Below are positions 1 through 9,708 of a DNA stretch of 64,000 nt, piece after piece (within the stretch, counting starts at the first letter, position 1; each line of letters begins with the position of its first letter). This stretch comes from Desulfurobacterium thermolithotrophum DSM 11699. Lineage in GTDB: Bacteria; Aquificota; Aquificia; Desulfurobacteriales; Desulfurobacteriaceae. The stretch covers positions 1,308,501 to 1,372,500 of the forward strand of contig NC_015185.1 of NCBI RefSeq assembly GCF_000191045.1. Reading direction: 5' to 3'. The position numbers were made by a program, and so were the translations under genes. Under the pieces are notes generated by a model. It ran no database searches. It saw only the letters and a program-made list of their open reading frames with translations, and had not been told where the DNA came from.

Positions 1-2802
1 ATGGAAAACATCACAGGAGTTAAGTCCTTTGTATCTAAGGATTCAACAGGAACAATTACCCTTAACAACATAGCATCTGCAGATATGGCTATAGGATTTG
101 AAGGAGAATCAGTAAACAATATTGATGCAAACTACAAAGCTGGAGCTTTAAGCGATACAAATGACACATTAACAGTTAACCTTAACTCTGCAAAGGATGT
201 AAACCTCACAGTAGATGCAGGTTTTGAAGCTGCGAAGATAAACGCTACAGGAACAGGCAACACTCTATCTGTATTCACAGTTCCTGGAATAGCGTCTTTA
301 GAAATAGCAGGAGATGGAGACATAACCGTAGCTGACAATCAACTTGATGGAATTAAGACAATTTCTATAAGCAACACAGCAGGTGTAGAGCTTGGAGCAA
401 TTAGTGGAGTAGAAACAATCTCCATAGACAGCCCAGCATCTGTAAAACTTGGAGCGATTACAGGAATAAAGACACTAACAGCTACATCCAATACAGGTGG
501 AGTAGTAGCAAAAACACTTGACAGTGCAGGTTATGCATCAGATGTAATAACAGGAAATAGCGCGGGAACAACCATTTTACTTGGAAGCGGTAATGACAAC
601 CTTCAGTTTGTAGATGGAGCAAATGCAGGAGAGTCCAACATTATCAAGCTTGGAGCTGGAGACGATAAGTTAGTTGTAACAACAAATAACGGTTACACTT
701 ATGTATTTGGAGAAGATGGTAACGACGATGTAGTTATTAATGCCATTGACACAAATGACTTAGTAGACCTTGGAGCCGGTACTGATACTTTAACACTTGA
801 CAATACAAATGCTTCAACAGCAGTATTAAGAGGAGTAGAGAACTTAGTGATTAAGGCACGAGACAATGGTCAGGCTGTAACTATTAACGCAGCTGATTCT
901 GCTTTAAATGTAACTGCTATTGCTGAGGCAGATGGTGCAGATGTAGATGTTGAGAACCTCACAGCAGGCTCAACAGTAACAGTTAATGCAGCTGAAGGTA
1001 CAACAAATAGTGTAGATGCTTTAAAAGTCACATACAAAGACGTAGAAGACAGCACTACAATCAAAGTGAATACTGCTGTAACAGCTACAGCAAACACAAG
1101 TGATATGACAATAGAAAATGTGAAAAACCTTACTCTTGAATTCGCTAAGGCTGTTGACTTGAAGACTTTGGGTGCTGATTTAGTTCTAAATGACAAGGTT
1201 GAAAGCCTGACAATTAAGGCTTCTGACGATGTTAAGTTCAATGCGATTACAGATAAAGGAACAGCAGGGTTAAAGACAATCACAGTGACAGGAAGCAAAG
1301 TCGTTGATCTTGGAGATATTACAAATGAAGATGTACTTACATCTCTTTCTGCGACAGCGACAGATGCTTTAACTGTGGGAGATATTAAGACAGCGGATAA
1401 ATTGACAAGCCTTAGCTTAACAGGTAAATCCGTTACACTTGGAGAGGTAGGTAATAACAATTTAGGAACTAATGATGGATCTATCTCAAATGGAGCGGAT
1501 AACCTTGAAAAGGTAGTAATTACTGCGAATGATGGAGATGTGACTCTTAAGCCGAATGCGGATAATGATGCGGCAATAGCAGTGGATAAAGGTGGTACTA
1601 TTGAAATAAAGGCTGATGCCGGTAGCATCCTTGTGAACGATACTAATGAAGAAAATGGAGCAGTTCTTTTAAGTGCTGGAGATACAGACGGAATTACTGT
1701 TAAACTCTCTGCTAAGAATTACATAGGTGCCGACAGTGATAGCGGTCCTGCAACTTTAGGATCTATAACTGTTGAGAACACAGCGGGAGACATTACAGCT
1801 GAAATTTCAGGAAGTGCGGAAGCAAAAGTTAACTTTGCAGCAGGTGATTTAGCAGATGCCACTGTAAAAGGGGTGGTAAACCTAACAGCAACAAATACTG
1901 GAGGACTTACTTCAACAATTACTCTTGACGCAGCTACAGACGATGGTTCAACATCTACGATTAGCCTTGGTAATGCAGACAGTGGAAAGGTAAATGATGT
2001 AACAATAGAAGGTGCAGTACAGACATTGACAATTAATGGTGGAAGCGGTGTTGATGTTGTAACTCTTGGTGGTACTAACGATCTCAGCGTGAAGACAGCG
2101 ACCATAGCTCTTGGAGGAGGAACTGACAAGCTTGACTTAACAAATCTTGCTAATCTTGATGCTAATGGTGTAGGTGCTGTAATTAACCTCTCAAGCTTTA
2201 CACAGACGGTAGATGGAGTATCTGTAGATGCTGGAAAGATTGTAGAGTTTGACGGAACAGATGATGGAACAAACAACATCACTGATGGATACACTATAAC
2301 AGTGAATGATGTTGAGGAAATTGTAGGTACTAAGGGAGCTGACATTATCTTCGCCGCTAATACCGGAACTACTATTACTAGTGAAGCTGGTGCAGACAAG
2401 ATAGTGCTTGGAGCTGGGGCAGATAAAGTTATAATTGCTGCTGCTGGTGAGACTGGTACTATAACTGTAGCTGATAAAGATAGTTCAGGCGATTTAAGTG
2501 ATGGTGATACTATAAGTGGTTCATTTGATGTTATATCTAACTTTGAACATGGAACTGATAAATTAGATATCTCTGCTGTAAACGATGGTACTTCTACAGA
2601 CACATGGGATTCTACTAATGGATTAGATGCTAATGCATACCAAATAGTTTTAGGAACTTGGGATGAAACTACAAATACATTCACTGTAGATTCTGGAAGT
2701 GGTACTGATACCATGGTTCTATTCGACGACGGCTTAAGTGATGTTGCTGTTGTTCTTTTAGGTGTAACAAATGTAGATGCTACTGACTTAGTATTCTCTT
2801 AA
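1..2802 (+). CDS. Secreted beta-repeat (S-layer/RTX-like) protein, 5' end probably outside window
   Basis: An open frame of 933 residues runs from base 1 to a stop at 2800-2802. It is Thr/Asp/Gly/Val/Ala-rich with hardly any Cys or Trp and many short beta-like repeats. Near the C-terminus it has RTX-like nonapeptide character (GADKIVLGAGADKV) followed by a DVISNF...DKLDIS segment, a layout known from type I secreted proteins and S-layer proteins such as RsaA. The reading starts with ENITGVKSF, which resembles the internal VENIVGG of the DUF4214 protein downstream. The ATG at base 1 is therefore probably an internal Met, and an N-terminal DUF4214 region probably lies before the window. A strong terminator follows. 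The likely role is a cell-surface layer or adhesin exported by the T1SS encoded at 7007-11424; the link to that exporter is inferred from proximity. Confidence 0.75.
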   Translation: MENITGVKSFVSKDSTGTITLNNIASADMAIGFEGESVNNIDANYKAGALSDTNDTLTVNLNSAKDVNLTVDAGFEAAKINATGTGNTLSVFTVPGIASLEIAGDGDITVADNQLDGIKTISISNTAGVELGAISGVETISIDSPASVKLGAITGIKTLTATSNTGGVVAKTLDSAGYASDVITGNSAGTTILLGSGNDNLQFVDGANAGESNIIKLGAGDDKLVVTTNNGYTYVFGEDGNDDVVINAIDTNDLVDLGAGTDTLTLDNTNASTAVLRGVENLVIKARDNGQAVTINAADSALNVTAIAEADGADVDVENLTAGSTVTVNAAEGTTNSVDALKVTYKDVEDSTTIKVNTAVTATANTSDMTIENVKNLTLEFAKAVDLKTLGADLVLNDKVESLTIKASDDVKFNAITDKGTAGLKTITVTGSKVVDLGDITNEDVLTSLSATATDALTVGDIKTADKLTSLSLTGKSVTLGEVGNNNLGTNDGSISNGADNLEKVVITANDGDVTLKPNADNDAAIAVDKGGTIEIKADAGSILVNDTNEENGAVLLSAGDTDGITVKLSAKNYIGADSDSGPATLGSITVENTAGDITAEISGSAEAKVNFAAGDLADATVKGVVNLTATNTGGLTSTITLDAATDDGSTSTISLGNADSGKVNDVTIEGAVQTLTINGGSGVDVVTLGGTNDLSVKTATIALGGGTDKLDLTNLANLDANGVGAVINLSSFTQTVDGVSVDAGKIVEFDGTDDGTNNITDGYTITVNDVEEIVGTKGADIIFAANTGTTITSEAGADKIVLGAGADKVIIAAAGETGTITVADKDSSGDLSDGDTISGSFDVISNFEHGTDKLDISAVNDGTSTDTWDSTNGLDANAYQIVLGTWDETTNTFTVDSGSGTDTMVLFDDGLSDVAVVLLGVTNVDATDLVFS

Positions 2803-2827
2803 AAGGCATTGTGAGTAAATTTCTTTC

Positions 2828-2871
2828 CTCCCTCCCGATTCTTCGGGAGGGAGTTTTTTTTATTTTTTTTT
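2828..2871 (+). terminator. Rho-independent terminator after the secreted protein gene
   Basis: A perfect 11-bp GC-rich stem (CTCCCTCCCGA with TCGGGAGGGAG) has a 4-nt TTCT loop. It is followed at once by a long T tract interrupted by a single A. It lies 26 bases after the stop codon at 2802. Confidence 0.95.
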
Positions 2872-2957
2872 CTCTCAATGACACTAATAGAAAGTAAACT
2901 CCTATTCTTCACTACAAAGTTTTTTCCCTTTGGAAGCATTAAGTTTCCTCAATTTGA

Positions 2958-2991
2958 TATACTAGTTTTTAACTAACCCAGTTAAAGGAGA
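2958..2991 (+). promoter_or_regulatory. -10-like element and ribosome-binding site for the DUF4214 gene
   Basis: TATACT at 2958-2963 fits a sigma-70 -10 element. AAAGGAGA at 2984-2991 sits 7 bases before the ATG at 2999. No -35 box is seen at the usual 16-18 base spacing, so the promoter call is weak while the RBS is clear. Confidence 0.45.
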
Positions 2992-2998
2992 CCTAATC

Positions 2999-3760
2999 AT
3001 GGCATTAACAACAACCCAAGTTTCACAGCTTTACGTAACCCTCTTTGGAAGAGCATCAGAGGGAGAAGGAAACCAATATTGGGCTACAAACTATAGCGAC
3101 CAATTTGAAGCAGCTAAGGTAATGCTCCCACTTGACGTAGTCAAGGAGTACTTTGGAGACGCTTGGAACGACAACAAAGCATTCATTGAAGCTATCTACC
3201 AGAACACTCTCGGAAAAGACCCAGCTCAAGACCAAGATGGTGTTAACTACTGGCTCAATGAGCTAAACACATACCTTGAGCAGGGAATGTCTCTTGAAGA
3301 AGCAAGAGCTAAGGTAGTAGTAAACATCATCAACGCAATTTCTCAGTACGAAAACAGCGACGACCCTGTTGCTAAAGCTGCTGCACTCCAGTTTAAGAAC
3401 AAAGTAGCAGTATCAGACTACGTAGCAGAGAAGGTAACAGGAGTAACATCTGATGAAGTACTTGCTAACATCCAGTATTTCAAGGATGTAATTGCGAACG
3501 TAACAGACGATCCAACAACAGTAGAAGCAGCTAAACAAAAAGTAGATACAGACCTTGCAGTTAAGAATGTATCCCTTACAATGGGAGCTGATGATGTAAA
3601 AGGAAGCGTATTTAGCGACACATTCAAGGCAGACCTTTTAACTATTAACGACGGAGACAAGATAGTAGATCCAAGCACAACAGACAACGATACATTAAGC
3701 GCAATAATAAATGCGAACGTTACAAACAACGTAACAATAACAAACGTTGAGAACATAGTA
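2999..3760 (+). pseudogene. DUF4214-domain secreted protein, truncated by an insertion sequence
   Basis: The N-terminal ~180 residues (MALTTTQVSQLYVTLFGRAS..., then AIYQNTLGKDPAQDQDGVNYW) match the DUF4214 pattern. That domain is common at the N-terminus of large RTX/S-layer-like proteins. From about residue 190 the sequence turns into Thr/Asn/Asp-rich beta repeats like the protein at 1-2802. The frame runs into an inverted-repeat-bounded IS at 3761 and stops inside it at 3911-3913. Sequence beyond the IS (after 4741) does not look like the missing beta-repeat part, so the 3' portion is lost rather than just separated. It is probably a paralogue of the upstream gene; a short DUF4214 fragment could still be made. 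Confidence 0.8.
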
Positions 3761-4741
3761 GGAGGGTGTTTGAAAATTGCCAAAATTAAGAAAAAAGCCT
3801 ATCCTCTCCGGTATGAAAGCGAAAAGACTAAATTTCCACAAAGTACTCAACCTATCAAAAACATACATGAACCGGAGAGGACAGGCTGTACTGGTATATT
3901 TATATCCTTTTAAAACCAAAAGAGGAAGACCCAAGAAATACCCTGACGAGATAATTCTTACCCTTCTTTTCCTCCAAGTAGCCTGGAACCTATCATTCAG
4001 AGACCTTGAATATTTGGCAGTTCAGATATTTGGAAGAGAGAATATTCCTGATTTTCAACCTATTATTACCGACTCAAGCAACTACCTTCCATTCTCCTTG
4101 TAGATTTTCTGAACTTTGTCTCTCGAAGACTCTTAGGGAAGTATCATAAAGAATTAAGATTTCTGATAATAGATGGAACTGGCTTCAAATACAATGAGAT
4201 TTATCCATTGAAAATTCTAAGAGGCAAAGAGATAAAGGAGGTAAAAAGCCACGTTAAAGTTGTTGTATTAAGCGTTCATCTAAAAGATGGAAAAAGGTTC
4301 ATTCTTACTGCATTACCTGGAGAGAGTTACGCTTCGGAAGTGAAACTTGGAAAGAAAATAGTTAGGTGGTTAAACGAAAGGGGATTTATATGGAGAGCTT
4401 TGAAAGGAAAGCCATTTTTAGGAGACAAAGCTTATGACAGTATTAAGTTTATTGAGCTTGTTCTGTTAGCAGGCTTAAAGCCTTACATAAAGGTGAGAGA
4501 AACATTAAGGAAGGGAATTAAATCTGAGATTAGGCTTAAATGCAAAGAGCTTTTAGAATCTGATGAAATTTACAGGTTTAGAGGACTGATAGAGAGTATT
4601 TTTGGAGAAGTTAAGCAGGATGTTGGAAGTTACGAGAAAACAAAGAGCTTTCATATAGCTCAACTGTTTGTTTTAGCTAAGTTTATCCTCTTTAACATGG
4701 GAGTTTTGTTCTTTGTCTGGATGATTTTTCAAACACTCTCC
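3761..4741 (+). mobile_element. Insertion sequence, DDE transposase type (IS4/IS5-like), with terminal inverted repeats
   Basis: The left end GGAGGGTGTTTGAAAA (3761-3776) and the right end TTTTCAAACACTCTCC (4726-4741) are inverted repeats matching at 15 of 16 positions. About 980 bp lie between the outer ends, enough for one transposase gene, which is frameshifted. No direct target duplication is visible (left flank ...GTA, right flank ACA...). The missing S-layer sequence on the right side also suggests deletion or rearrangement after insertion. Confidence 0.85.
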
Positions 4742-4753
4742 ACAGAAGCTTGA
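3777..4753 (+). pseudogene. Frameshifted DDE transposase of the IS
   Basis: The first frame (3777-4103) encodes a helix-rich N-terminal region with KRGRPKKYPDEIILTLLFLQ. A second frame, open from 4052, continues with FSTYYYRLKQLPSILL and carries the DDE core: D in IIDGTGFKYN, D in LGDKAYDS and E in RGLIESIFGEVKQ. The two frames join if one T is added to the T4 run at 4052-4055, so a single missing base explains the break. The reading runs through the right inverted repeat and stops at 4751-4753, just outside it. The motif pattern suits IS4/IS5-superfamily transposases; the exact family is uncertain. A missing base could be real decay or a homopolymer error. Confidence 0.8.
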
Positions 4754-4812
4754 CAAAGTCAGAGAGTAGTTTTAAGATTGAACGGCTAGAATTTGAAGAC
4801 AAGGAGGAATTT

Positions 4813-5034
4813 ATGGCTAAAATAACTATCAATGGTAAGGAGTACGACATCGAAAAACTTCCAAAAGAAGCTATTGATCTAATCAGCTCCATTAGATTTG
4901 TAGATGCAGAAGTTCAAAAACTTCAAAACCAAATAAAAATACATCTTGCTGCAAGGGCTCTTTACATGCAGCAGCTTCAAAATCTGCTTGATAAACTTCC
5001 AGTAGGTTCAGACGAAAAAATAAAGTTCTCCTAA
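4813..5034 (+). CDS. Small DUF6447-family protein
   Basis: A 73-aa protein beginning MAKITINGKEYDIEKLPKEA and ending with a helical segment rich in Gln and Leu; it resembles the small DUF6447 family. The ATG at 4813 is chosen because AAGGAGG at 4801-4807 is ideally spaced. An upstream in-frame start at 4750 lies at the edge of the IS and lacks such a site. It precedes the Wzm/Wzt exporter genes by 12 bases and is probably co-transcribed. The function is unknown. Confidence 0.75.
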   Translation: MAKITINGKEYDIEKLPKEAIDLISSIRFVDAEVQKLQNQIKIHLAARALYMQQLQNLLDKLPVGSDEKIKFS

Positions 5035-5046
5035 TAAATTATTTTG

Positions 5047-5814
5047 ATGAATTTAAGACTTTTATTAGAACTAACAAAAAGAGATTTTACTGAAAAATAC
5101 GCTGGTTCTATCTTAGGTCTTTGGTGGTCATTTATTTGGCCGCTGATAAATATTTTTATCTATACTGTTATCTTTTCAAAAGTAATGGGAGCTAAAATTC
5201 AAGGAATTCCTTCAACTTACAGCTATGGACTTTACTTAGCAGCTGGACTTATTCCCTGGACTGCTTTTTCAAATACTATCCTTAGAGCATCAAACATCTT
5301 CATAGAGAAAAAAAACATTATTACTAAAATTCCGATATCGCTATTGATTTTGCCCCTTTCTGTTGCTTTATCAGAATGCATAACTTTCTTAATCAGCATT
5401 TTGATTTTTATAGTTGTTTTATTTCTTCTTGGAATAAGCTTTTCTAAAATTGTTTTTCTTGTTCCACTTGCCTATGTGCTCCAGCAGGTATTTGCTTATG
5501 CTCTTGGTTTACTGTTAGCAACTTTGAATGTCTTTATACGGGACATTAAAGAAGTAGTGAACATCACAGTTCAAATATGGTTTTGGTTTACTCCAATAGT
5601 TTACGTCGTTGACATACTTCCTGAAAAAGTAAAGGAACTTTTATACCTAAATCCAGTTTATGCATTCATTCAGGTATATCAAAAAGCATTTGTAACAAAA
5701 GAGCAGATAGACTATACTCTTCTTTTTATTTACGGACTAATTTCTTTCTTACTACTTTCTCTTTCTTACGTTGTTTATAAAAAACTTGAAAAGGATATAA
5801 GAGACTTCCTGTGA
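5047..5814 (+). CDS. wzm: Polysaccharide ABC exporter, permease (Wzm/TagG type)
   Basis: About 255 residues with six predicted membrane segments and the ABC-2 permease opening LLLELTKRDFTEKYAGSILGLWWSFIWPL. The conserved FTPIVY and LYLNPVYAF segments near the C-terminus are typical of O-antigen/teichoic acid exporters. It would form the membrane channel that moves lipid-linked polysaccharide across the inner membrane with the ATPase encoded 12 bases downstream. The ATG at 5047 directly follows a possible TTG start at 5044. Confidence 0.9.
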   Translation: MNLRLLLELTKRDFTEKYAGSILGLWWSFIWPLINIFIYTVIFSKVMGAKIQGIPSTYSYGLYLAAGLIPWTAFSNTILRASNIFIEKKNIITKIPISLLILPLSVALSECITFLISILIFIVVLFLLGISFSKIVFLVPLAYVLQQVFAYALGLLLATLNVFIRDIKEVVNITVQIWFWFTPIVYVVDILPEKVKELLYLNPVYAFIQVYQKAFVTKEQIDYTLLFIYGLISFLLLSLSYVVYKKLEKDIRDFL

Positions 5815-5826
5815 TGGACTACAAAT

Positions 5827-7032
5827 ATGATAAAGGTAGAAAACGTAAAAAAAACCTTTAAACTTTACAAAAATCCTGCTGATAGGCTGAAAGAAATAAT
5901 CTTTAGAAAAAGTTTTCATACTGTGTATGAAGCTTTAAAAGGAGTTTCGTTTACCGTTGAAGATGGAGAAGTTCTTGGAATAATTGGACCTAATGGAGCT
6001 GGAAAATCTACACTTCTTAAAATTCTAACAGGCGTTATTATTCCTGATGAAGGGAAAATTCATATAGACGGCAGGATAACAGGACTTCTTGAACTTGGAA
6101 CTGGCTTTAACTTTGAAATGACGGGAATAGAAAACATATATCTAAATGGAATGCTTCTTGGAATGACAAAAGAAGAACTTGATAGAAAAAAAGACAGTAT
6201 TATTGAGTTTTCAGAACTTGGAGATTTTATCTATGAGCCTCTTAAAACGTATTCTTCTGGAATGGTAATGAGACTAGCTTTTTCCATAGCAATACACGCT
6301 GAACCAAGCTGTTTTGTAGTAGATGAAGCTCTTTCTGTAGGAGATGCACATTTTCAGCAAAAGTGTATGAAAAGAATTAAAGAGTTTAAAGAAAAAGGGG
6401 GGTCTATAATCTTTGTTTCGCACGATATGAATGCAGTAAAGGTGCTGTGTGATAAAGCTCTACTTTTACACAAAGGCAAAATAATAGATGAGGGATCTCC
6501 TGAAAAAGTGGTAAACAGCTACAATTTCCTTTTGGCTAAAATAAACGATTCTGAAGAAACTGTTAGGTTTGAACAGAAAAAAAAGAGCTCTTACGGTACA
6601 TTTGAAGCAAAGATAGAAGAAGTTTCTATTGAAGGGAAAGACTCTAAAAGTGATGTCATAAGTAGTGGTGAAGAAGCTGTTATTTCTGTAAAAGTCAAAG
6701 CTTTTAGCGACATAGACAGTGCAACTGTAGGAATTTTAATAAGAGATAGATTTGGACAGGACATATTCGGAACAAATACGTGTCTTTTAAAGAAAAAAAT
6801 TTCTTTTAAAGCCAATAAGGTTTATACAGTTAAATTCGAACTTCCGATAAATATTGGAGCTGGAAAATATACGATTACAGCTGCTGTTCACTCAGGAGAG
6901 ATTCATTCAGAAAAATGTTACCATTGGGTTGATGGTATATGCTCTTTTGAAGTGGCTGGGTTTAAAAAAGAACCATTTGTAGGAATTGTTTATCTACCAG
7001 CAAAAGTTATCTTGGAGATAGAAAACAATTAA
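5827..7032 (+). CDS. wzt: Polysaccharide ABC exporter, ATPase with Wzt C-terminal domain
   Basis: A 401-aa protein. Residues 1-240 are an ABC ATPase with Walker A GPNGAGKST (54-62), signature YSSGM (142-146), Walker B FVVDEA near 163-168 and the switch His in VSHDM. Residues ~250-401 form a beta-rich domain like the Wzt carbohydrate-binding domain that recognises the exported glycan's end. Long Wzt proteins of this kind handle O-antigens with a modified terminus. It pairs with wzm. Its 3' end overlaps the convergent TolC-like gene by 26 bases. Confidence 0.9.
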   Translation: MIKVENVKKTFKLYKNPADRLKEIIFRKSFHTVYEALKGVSFTVEDGEVLGIIGPNGAGKSTLLKILTGVIIPDEGKIHIDGRITGLLELGTGFNFEMTGIENIYLNGMLLGMTKEELDRKKDSIIEFSELGDFIYEPLKTYSSGMVMRLAFSIAIHAEPSCFVVDEALSVGDAHFQQKCMKRIKEFKEKGGSIIFVSHDMNAVKVLCDKALLLHKGKIIDEGSPEKVVNSYNFLLAKINDSEETVRFEQKKKSSYGTFEAKIEEVSIEGKDSKSDVISSGEEAVISVKVKAFSDIDSATVGILIRDRFGQDIFGTNTCLLKKKISFKANKVYTVKFELPINIGAGKYTITAAVHSGEIHSEKCYHWVDGICSFEVAGFKKEPFVGIVYLPAKVILEIENN

Positions 7033-8326
7033 GTTTCTTTATGTTCTTAAAATCAAGATTTGATGTAAGATATAGAAGTTCCACGTAAGCAGTAGAGAAA
7101 GTATGAACTTCCTCATTTAAAAGAATTTTATCTCTTACAATTTCAACTTCTTGATTTTTAAGATCTATTTCCGTCTTTAATCCCTTTTCTAAAGCTTTCT
7201 TTATCACCTTATAAATCTTGTAATCATTAAGCAGCTTCCTCTTTAAATTTTTTATTTTTTCTTCAGCCTGTTTAAGCTTGTGCCAACTATCATCAAGCTG
7301 CATGGATTTTTCTTTCTTTATCTGCTTTAAATCTTCAAAAGCAGCTTTCTTTAGTTCCAGTGCTTCTAATTTAAGGGCAGATACATATCCACCTTGATAT
7401 ATTGGAAAATCAAGAGTTAATGCTATTCTTTTATCATTTGAAGCTACTGATATTGCAGAGCTTGAAGCATAGCTGTAGCTAAGTTGAAGATCAACCTTAG
7501 GATATCTTTCATATCCTCTTCTTTTGATTTCTATTTCTGCTATTTTCACGTTCTTTTCTGCTATTTTTATTTCTATATTTTTTCCTAAATCTTTTTTCCA
7601 AGCATTATAATCAAGCGTTAGACCTAAATTTTTTATTTCTAATTCCTCATTAAGAGGAGAAACTAAATTTTGATAATCTGTACTTCCAAGTAAGTTTCTT
7701 AAAGAAGAAACAAAAGAATCAAGTTCAATTTGAGCATCTTTAAAAGATATATACGCATCTTCATATTCTTTTTCTACTCTTAGAAAGTCTTCTTTAGATA
7801 TAAACTCTTTATCCTTAAGCTTTAATGCTTCCCTGTATTTTTCTTTTTCAAAAGATAAAAGTTTTGTGTAAAGTTCTACTTTTCGCTTAGCATAAGCAAG
7901 ATGTAACATAGTAGTCAAGAGGAAATATCTTATGTACTGTTTTTCTTGCTGAACTTTTAAAGTATCTATTTTTTTATAAATTTTTGTTTGTTTTAGCTTC
8001 GAAATTATTTCTGGTCTATATACAGGTTGTTTTAGAGTTAAGTAGTAATACTTCAACTTCTGCTTAATCAATCCTCCATAATAAGGTTTATATTCCTGCC
8101 ATCCAAAATATGTACTAAAAGACAGCTGCGGTTTATACTGAGAAATAACCTGTTGAATTTGGTATTCCCTTGCTTTTACCTTATGCTTTAAAGAACGGAG
8201 TTTAAAATCGTTTGATTCTGCTTTATGAACAAGTTCTTCCAGAGAAGCTGAAAAAGCAGTTGTGCTTGTATAAAAATTTTCAATGAATAAAACTGTAAAT
8301 ATTAAAAAAAGTACTCTGAACAACAT
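7007..8326 (-). CDS. Outer-membrane efflux/secretion channel protein, TolC family
   Basis: 439 residues: an N-terminal signal peptide (MLFRVLFLIFTVLFIENFY...), then long coiled-coil helices in two similar halves, characteristic of the TolC/OEP family. It would provide the outer-membrane duct of the type I secretion system encoded by the two genes upstream on the same strand (8-base gap to the HlyD-like gene). Convergent with wzt, with 26 bases of overlap. Confidence 0.85.
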   Translation of the reverse strand: MLFRVLFLIFTVLFIENFYTSTTAFSASLEELVHKAESNDFKLRSLKHKVKAREYQIQQVISQYKPQLSFSTYFGWQEYKPYYGGLIKQKLKYYYLTLKQPVYRPEIISKLKQTKIYKKIDTLKVQQEKQYIRYFLLTTMLHLAYAKRKVELYTKLLSFEKEKYREALKLKDKEFISKEDFLRVEKEYEDAYISFKDAQIELDSFVSSLRNLLGSTDYQNLVSPLNEELEIKNLGLTLDYNAWKKDLGKNIEIKIAEKNVKIAEIEIKRRGYERYPKVDLQLSYSYASSSAISVASNDKRIALTLDFPIYQGGYVSALKLEALELKKAAFEDLKQIKKEKSMQLDDSWHKLKQAEEKIKNLKRKLLNDYKIYKVIKKALEKGLKTEIDLKNQEVEIVRDKILLNEEVHTFSTAYVELLYLTSNLDFKNIKKLNCFLSPR

Positions 8327-8334
8327 TAAACCTC

Positions 8335-9708
8335 TCAGTTGGCTTTGAATGCAGTTTTAACTAACATTAAAACTGGTTGAAGTACATATTCAAGTGGAGT
8401 AACCTTTTCAACCTTTATATATGCAACAGCAGGCATTCCAGGGACTAAATTAAAACCATACTTTTTTAATTGTTCTTTTCCTTTATCTGTAAGAACTATA
8501 TGAGTTTCATAGTAGTCGTGACGGGTAGCTTGATCAAACAAAGTATCTGTCGCAACGTAAGTAACTTTCCCTTCAACTATGTTTGCAGCTATACTTAAGA
8601 AAGCAGGAAAGTGTAAATCAACAAGCTGACCTTTTGAAACTCTATCTCTATCCTGAGGCAGGACTTTTGCAAGTATAAATATTTCATCTTTCTTAGGAAC
8701 TATGTACATTAAGGTATCACCTGGCTTCACAACTTCACCTTTGGCATGAATCTTTAAACCTAAAACCTGTCCGCTCGTATTTGCTGTGATGATAGTTTTC
8801 TTCACCTTTTCTTTAGCATAGATAACCTTAGGTTTAAGTTCTGAAAGCTTAGACAAAACTTCATCTAACTTAGAAGCTACTTCATTTTGATAGTTTTCTA
8901 TTTGGAGAGTTTTTTGATGATTTAATTCTTCAATTTGAGATAAGACTTGAGGTATCTTTGATTTTATATCCTTAATTTCTGCTTCTAATCTTTCCTTTTC
9001 CTTCATTAAATCAAGCAGTCTTATTTTACTGACAAGCTTTTCTTTAACAAGTTCTTCTTGCTCTTTTATTTCTTTAATATAAGAATTTAGAAGATTTTCT
9101 TTAATTTTTAGAACTGACTTTAAACCTTTAAGTTGTTCTTTTGCTTGGTTTTCTCGTTCAGACAATACAGCAAGTTCACTTTGAAGTTTTCGCTTTCTTT
9201 TAAAAAAGAGCTCTCTTTGTGTGCGAATTATTTGTTCCTTTAACTTTTTATTTTTAAATTGAAGAAACTCAGAACTGAAAGCTATGTGGTTTAGTCCCTT
9301 TTTTTCTGACAAAAGTCTATCTCTTTCAGCAAGTAGATTGTAGTAATTGGATTCAAGAACTTTATAGTTAGTATCCTGTTCTAGTTTTTCTAACTCTAAA
9401 AGAGGGTCTCCTTTTTTAACAAAATCACCTTCTTTTACAAAAATTCTTGTAACTGTTCCCCAATCTTTATGCTGAACGGGTTTTTTATAACTTTTTACTA
9501 CAACTTTCCCAGGAGCAACTACAACGGTATCAATTTTTGCTAAAGCTGCCCATCCAATAAGAAGACCAAAAATAAGAAAAACAACCAAACTACCAAAAGT
9601 TATGTATTTTTTGTCATCTAAATCTACTTTTACCTTGTTTTTTTCTTCAATTTTTTCTTTATTTTCTACTTTATTTTTTTCTTCATTTTTTACTTCTTCA
9701 GAGCTCAT
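8335..9708 (-). CDS. Type I secretion membrane fusion protein, HlyD family
   Basis: 457 residues. A charged cytoplasmic N-terminus (many Lys/Glu) is followed by one membrane segment near residues 37-58 (ITFGSLVVFLIFGLLIGWAA). A split biotinyl-lipoyl-like domain then starts around GTVTRIFVKEGDFVKKGDPL, with a long coiled-coil hairpin (about 125-290) and a C-terminal beta-barrel domain. This is the adaptor that links the inner-membrane ABC protein to the TolC-like channel. It abuts the ABC gene without a gap, so the two are surely one operon. Confidence 0.9.
   Translation of the reverse strand: MSSEEVKNEEKNKVENKEKIEEKNKVKVDLDDKKYITFGSLVVFLIFGLLIGWAALAKIDTVVVAPGKVVVKSYKKPVQHKDWGTVTRIFVKEGDFVKKGDPLLELEKLEQDTNYKVLESNYYNLLAERDRLLSEKKGLNHIAFSSEFLQFKNKKLKEQIIRTQRELFFKRKRKLQSELAVLSERENQAKEQLKGLKSVLKIKENLLNSYIKEIKEQEELVKEKLVSKIRLLDLMKEKERLEAEIKDIKSKIPQVLSQIEELNHQKTLQIENYQNEVASKLDEVLSKLSELKPKVIYAKEKVKKTIITANTSGQVLGLKIHAKGEVVKPGDTLMYIVPKKDEIFILAKVLPQDRDRVSKGQLVDLHFPAFLSIAANIVEGKVTYVATDTLFDQATRHDYYETHIVLTDKGKEQLKKYGFNLVPGMPAVAYIKVEKVTPLEYVLQPVLMLVKTAFKAN

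Noticed and set aside
870-2714. Long antisense frames opposite the secreted protein gene
   Set aside because: They follow from the Thr/Ala/Val-rich codon pattern of the sense strand; composition and lack of RBS make them shadows.
3761-4741. IS element as another copy of the IS110-family element
   Set aside because: It has true terminal inverted repeats and a DDE (not DEDD) transposase; although its end also begins GGAG, the sequences are otherwise unrelated.
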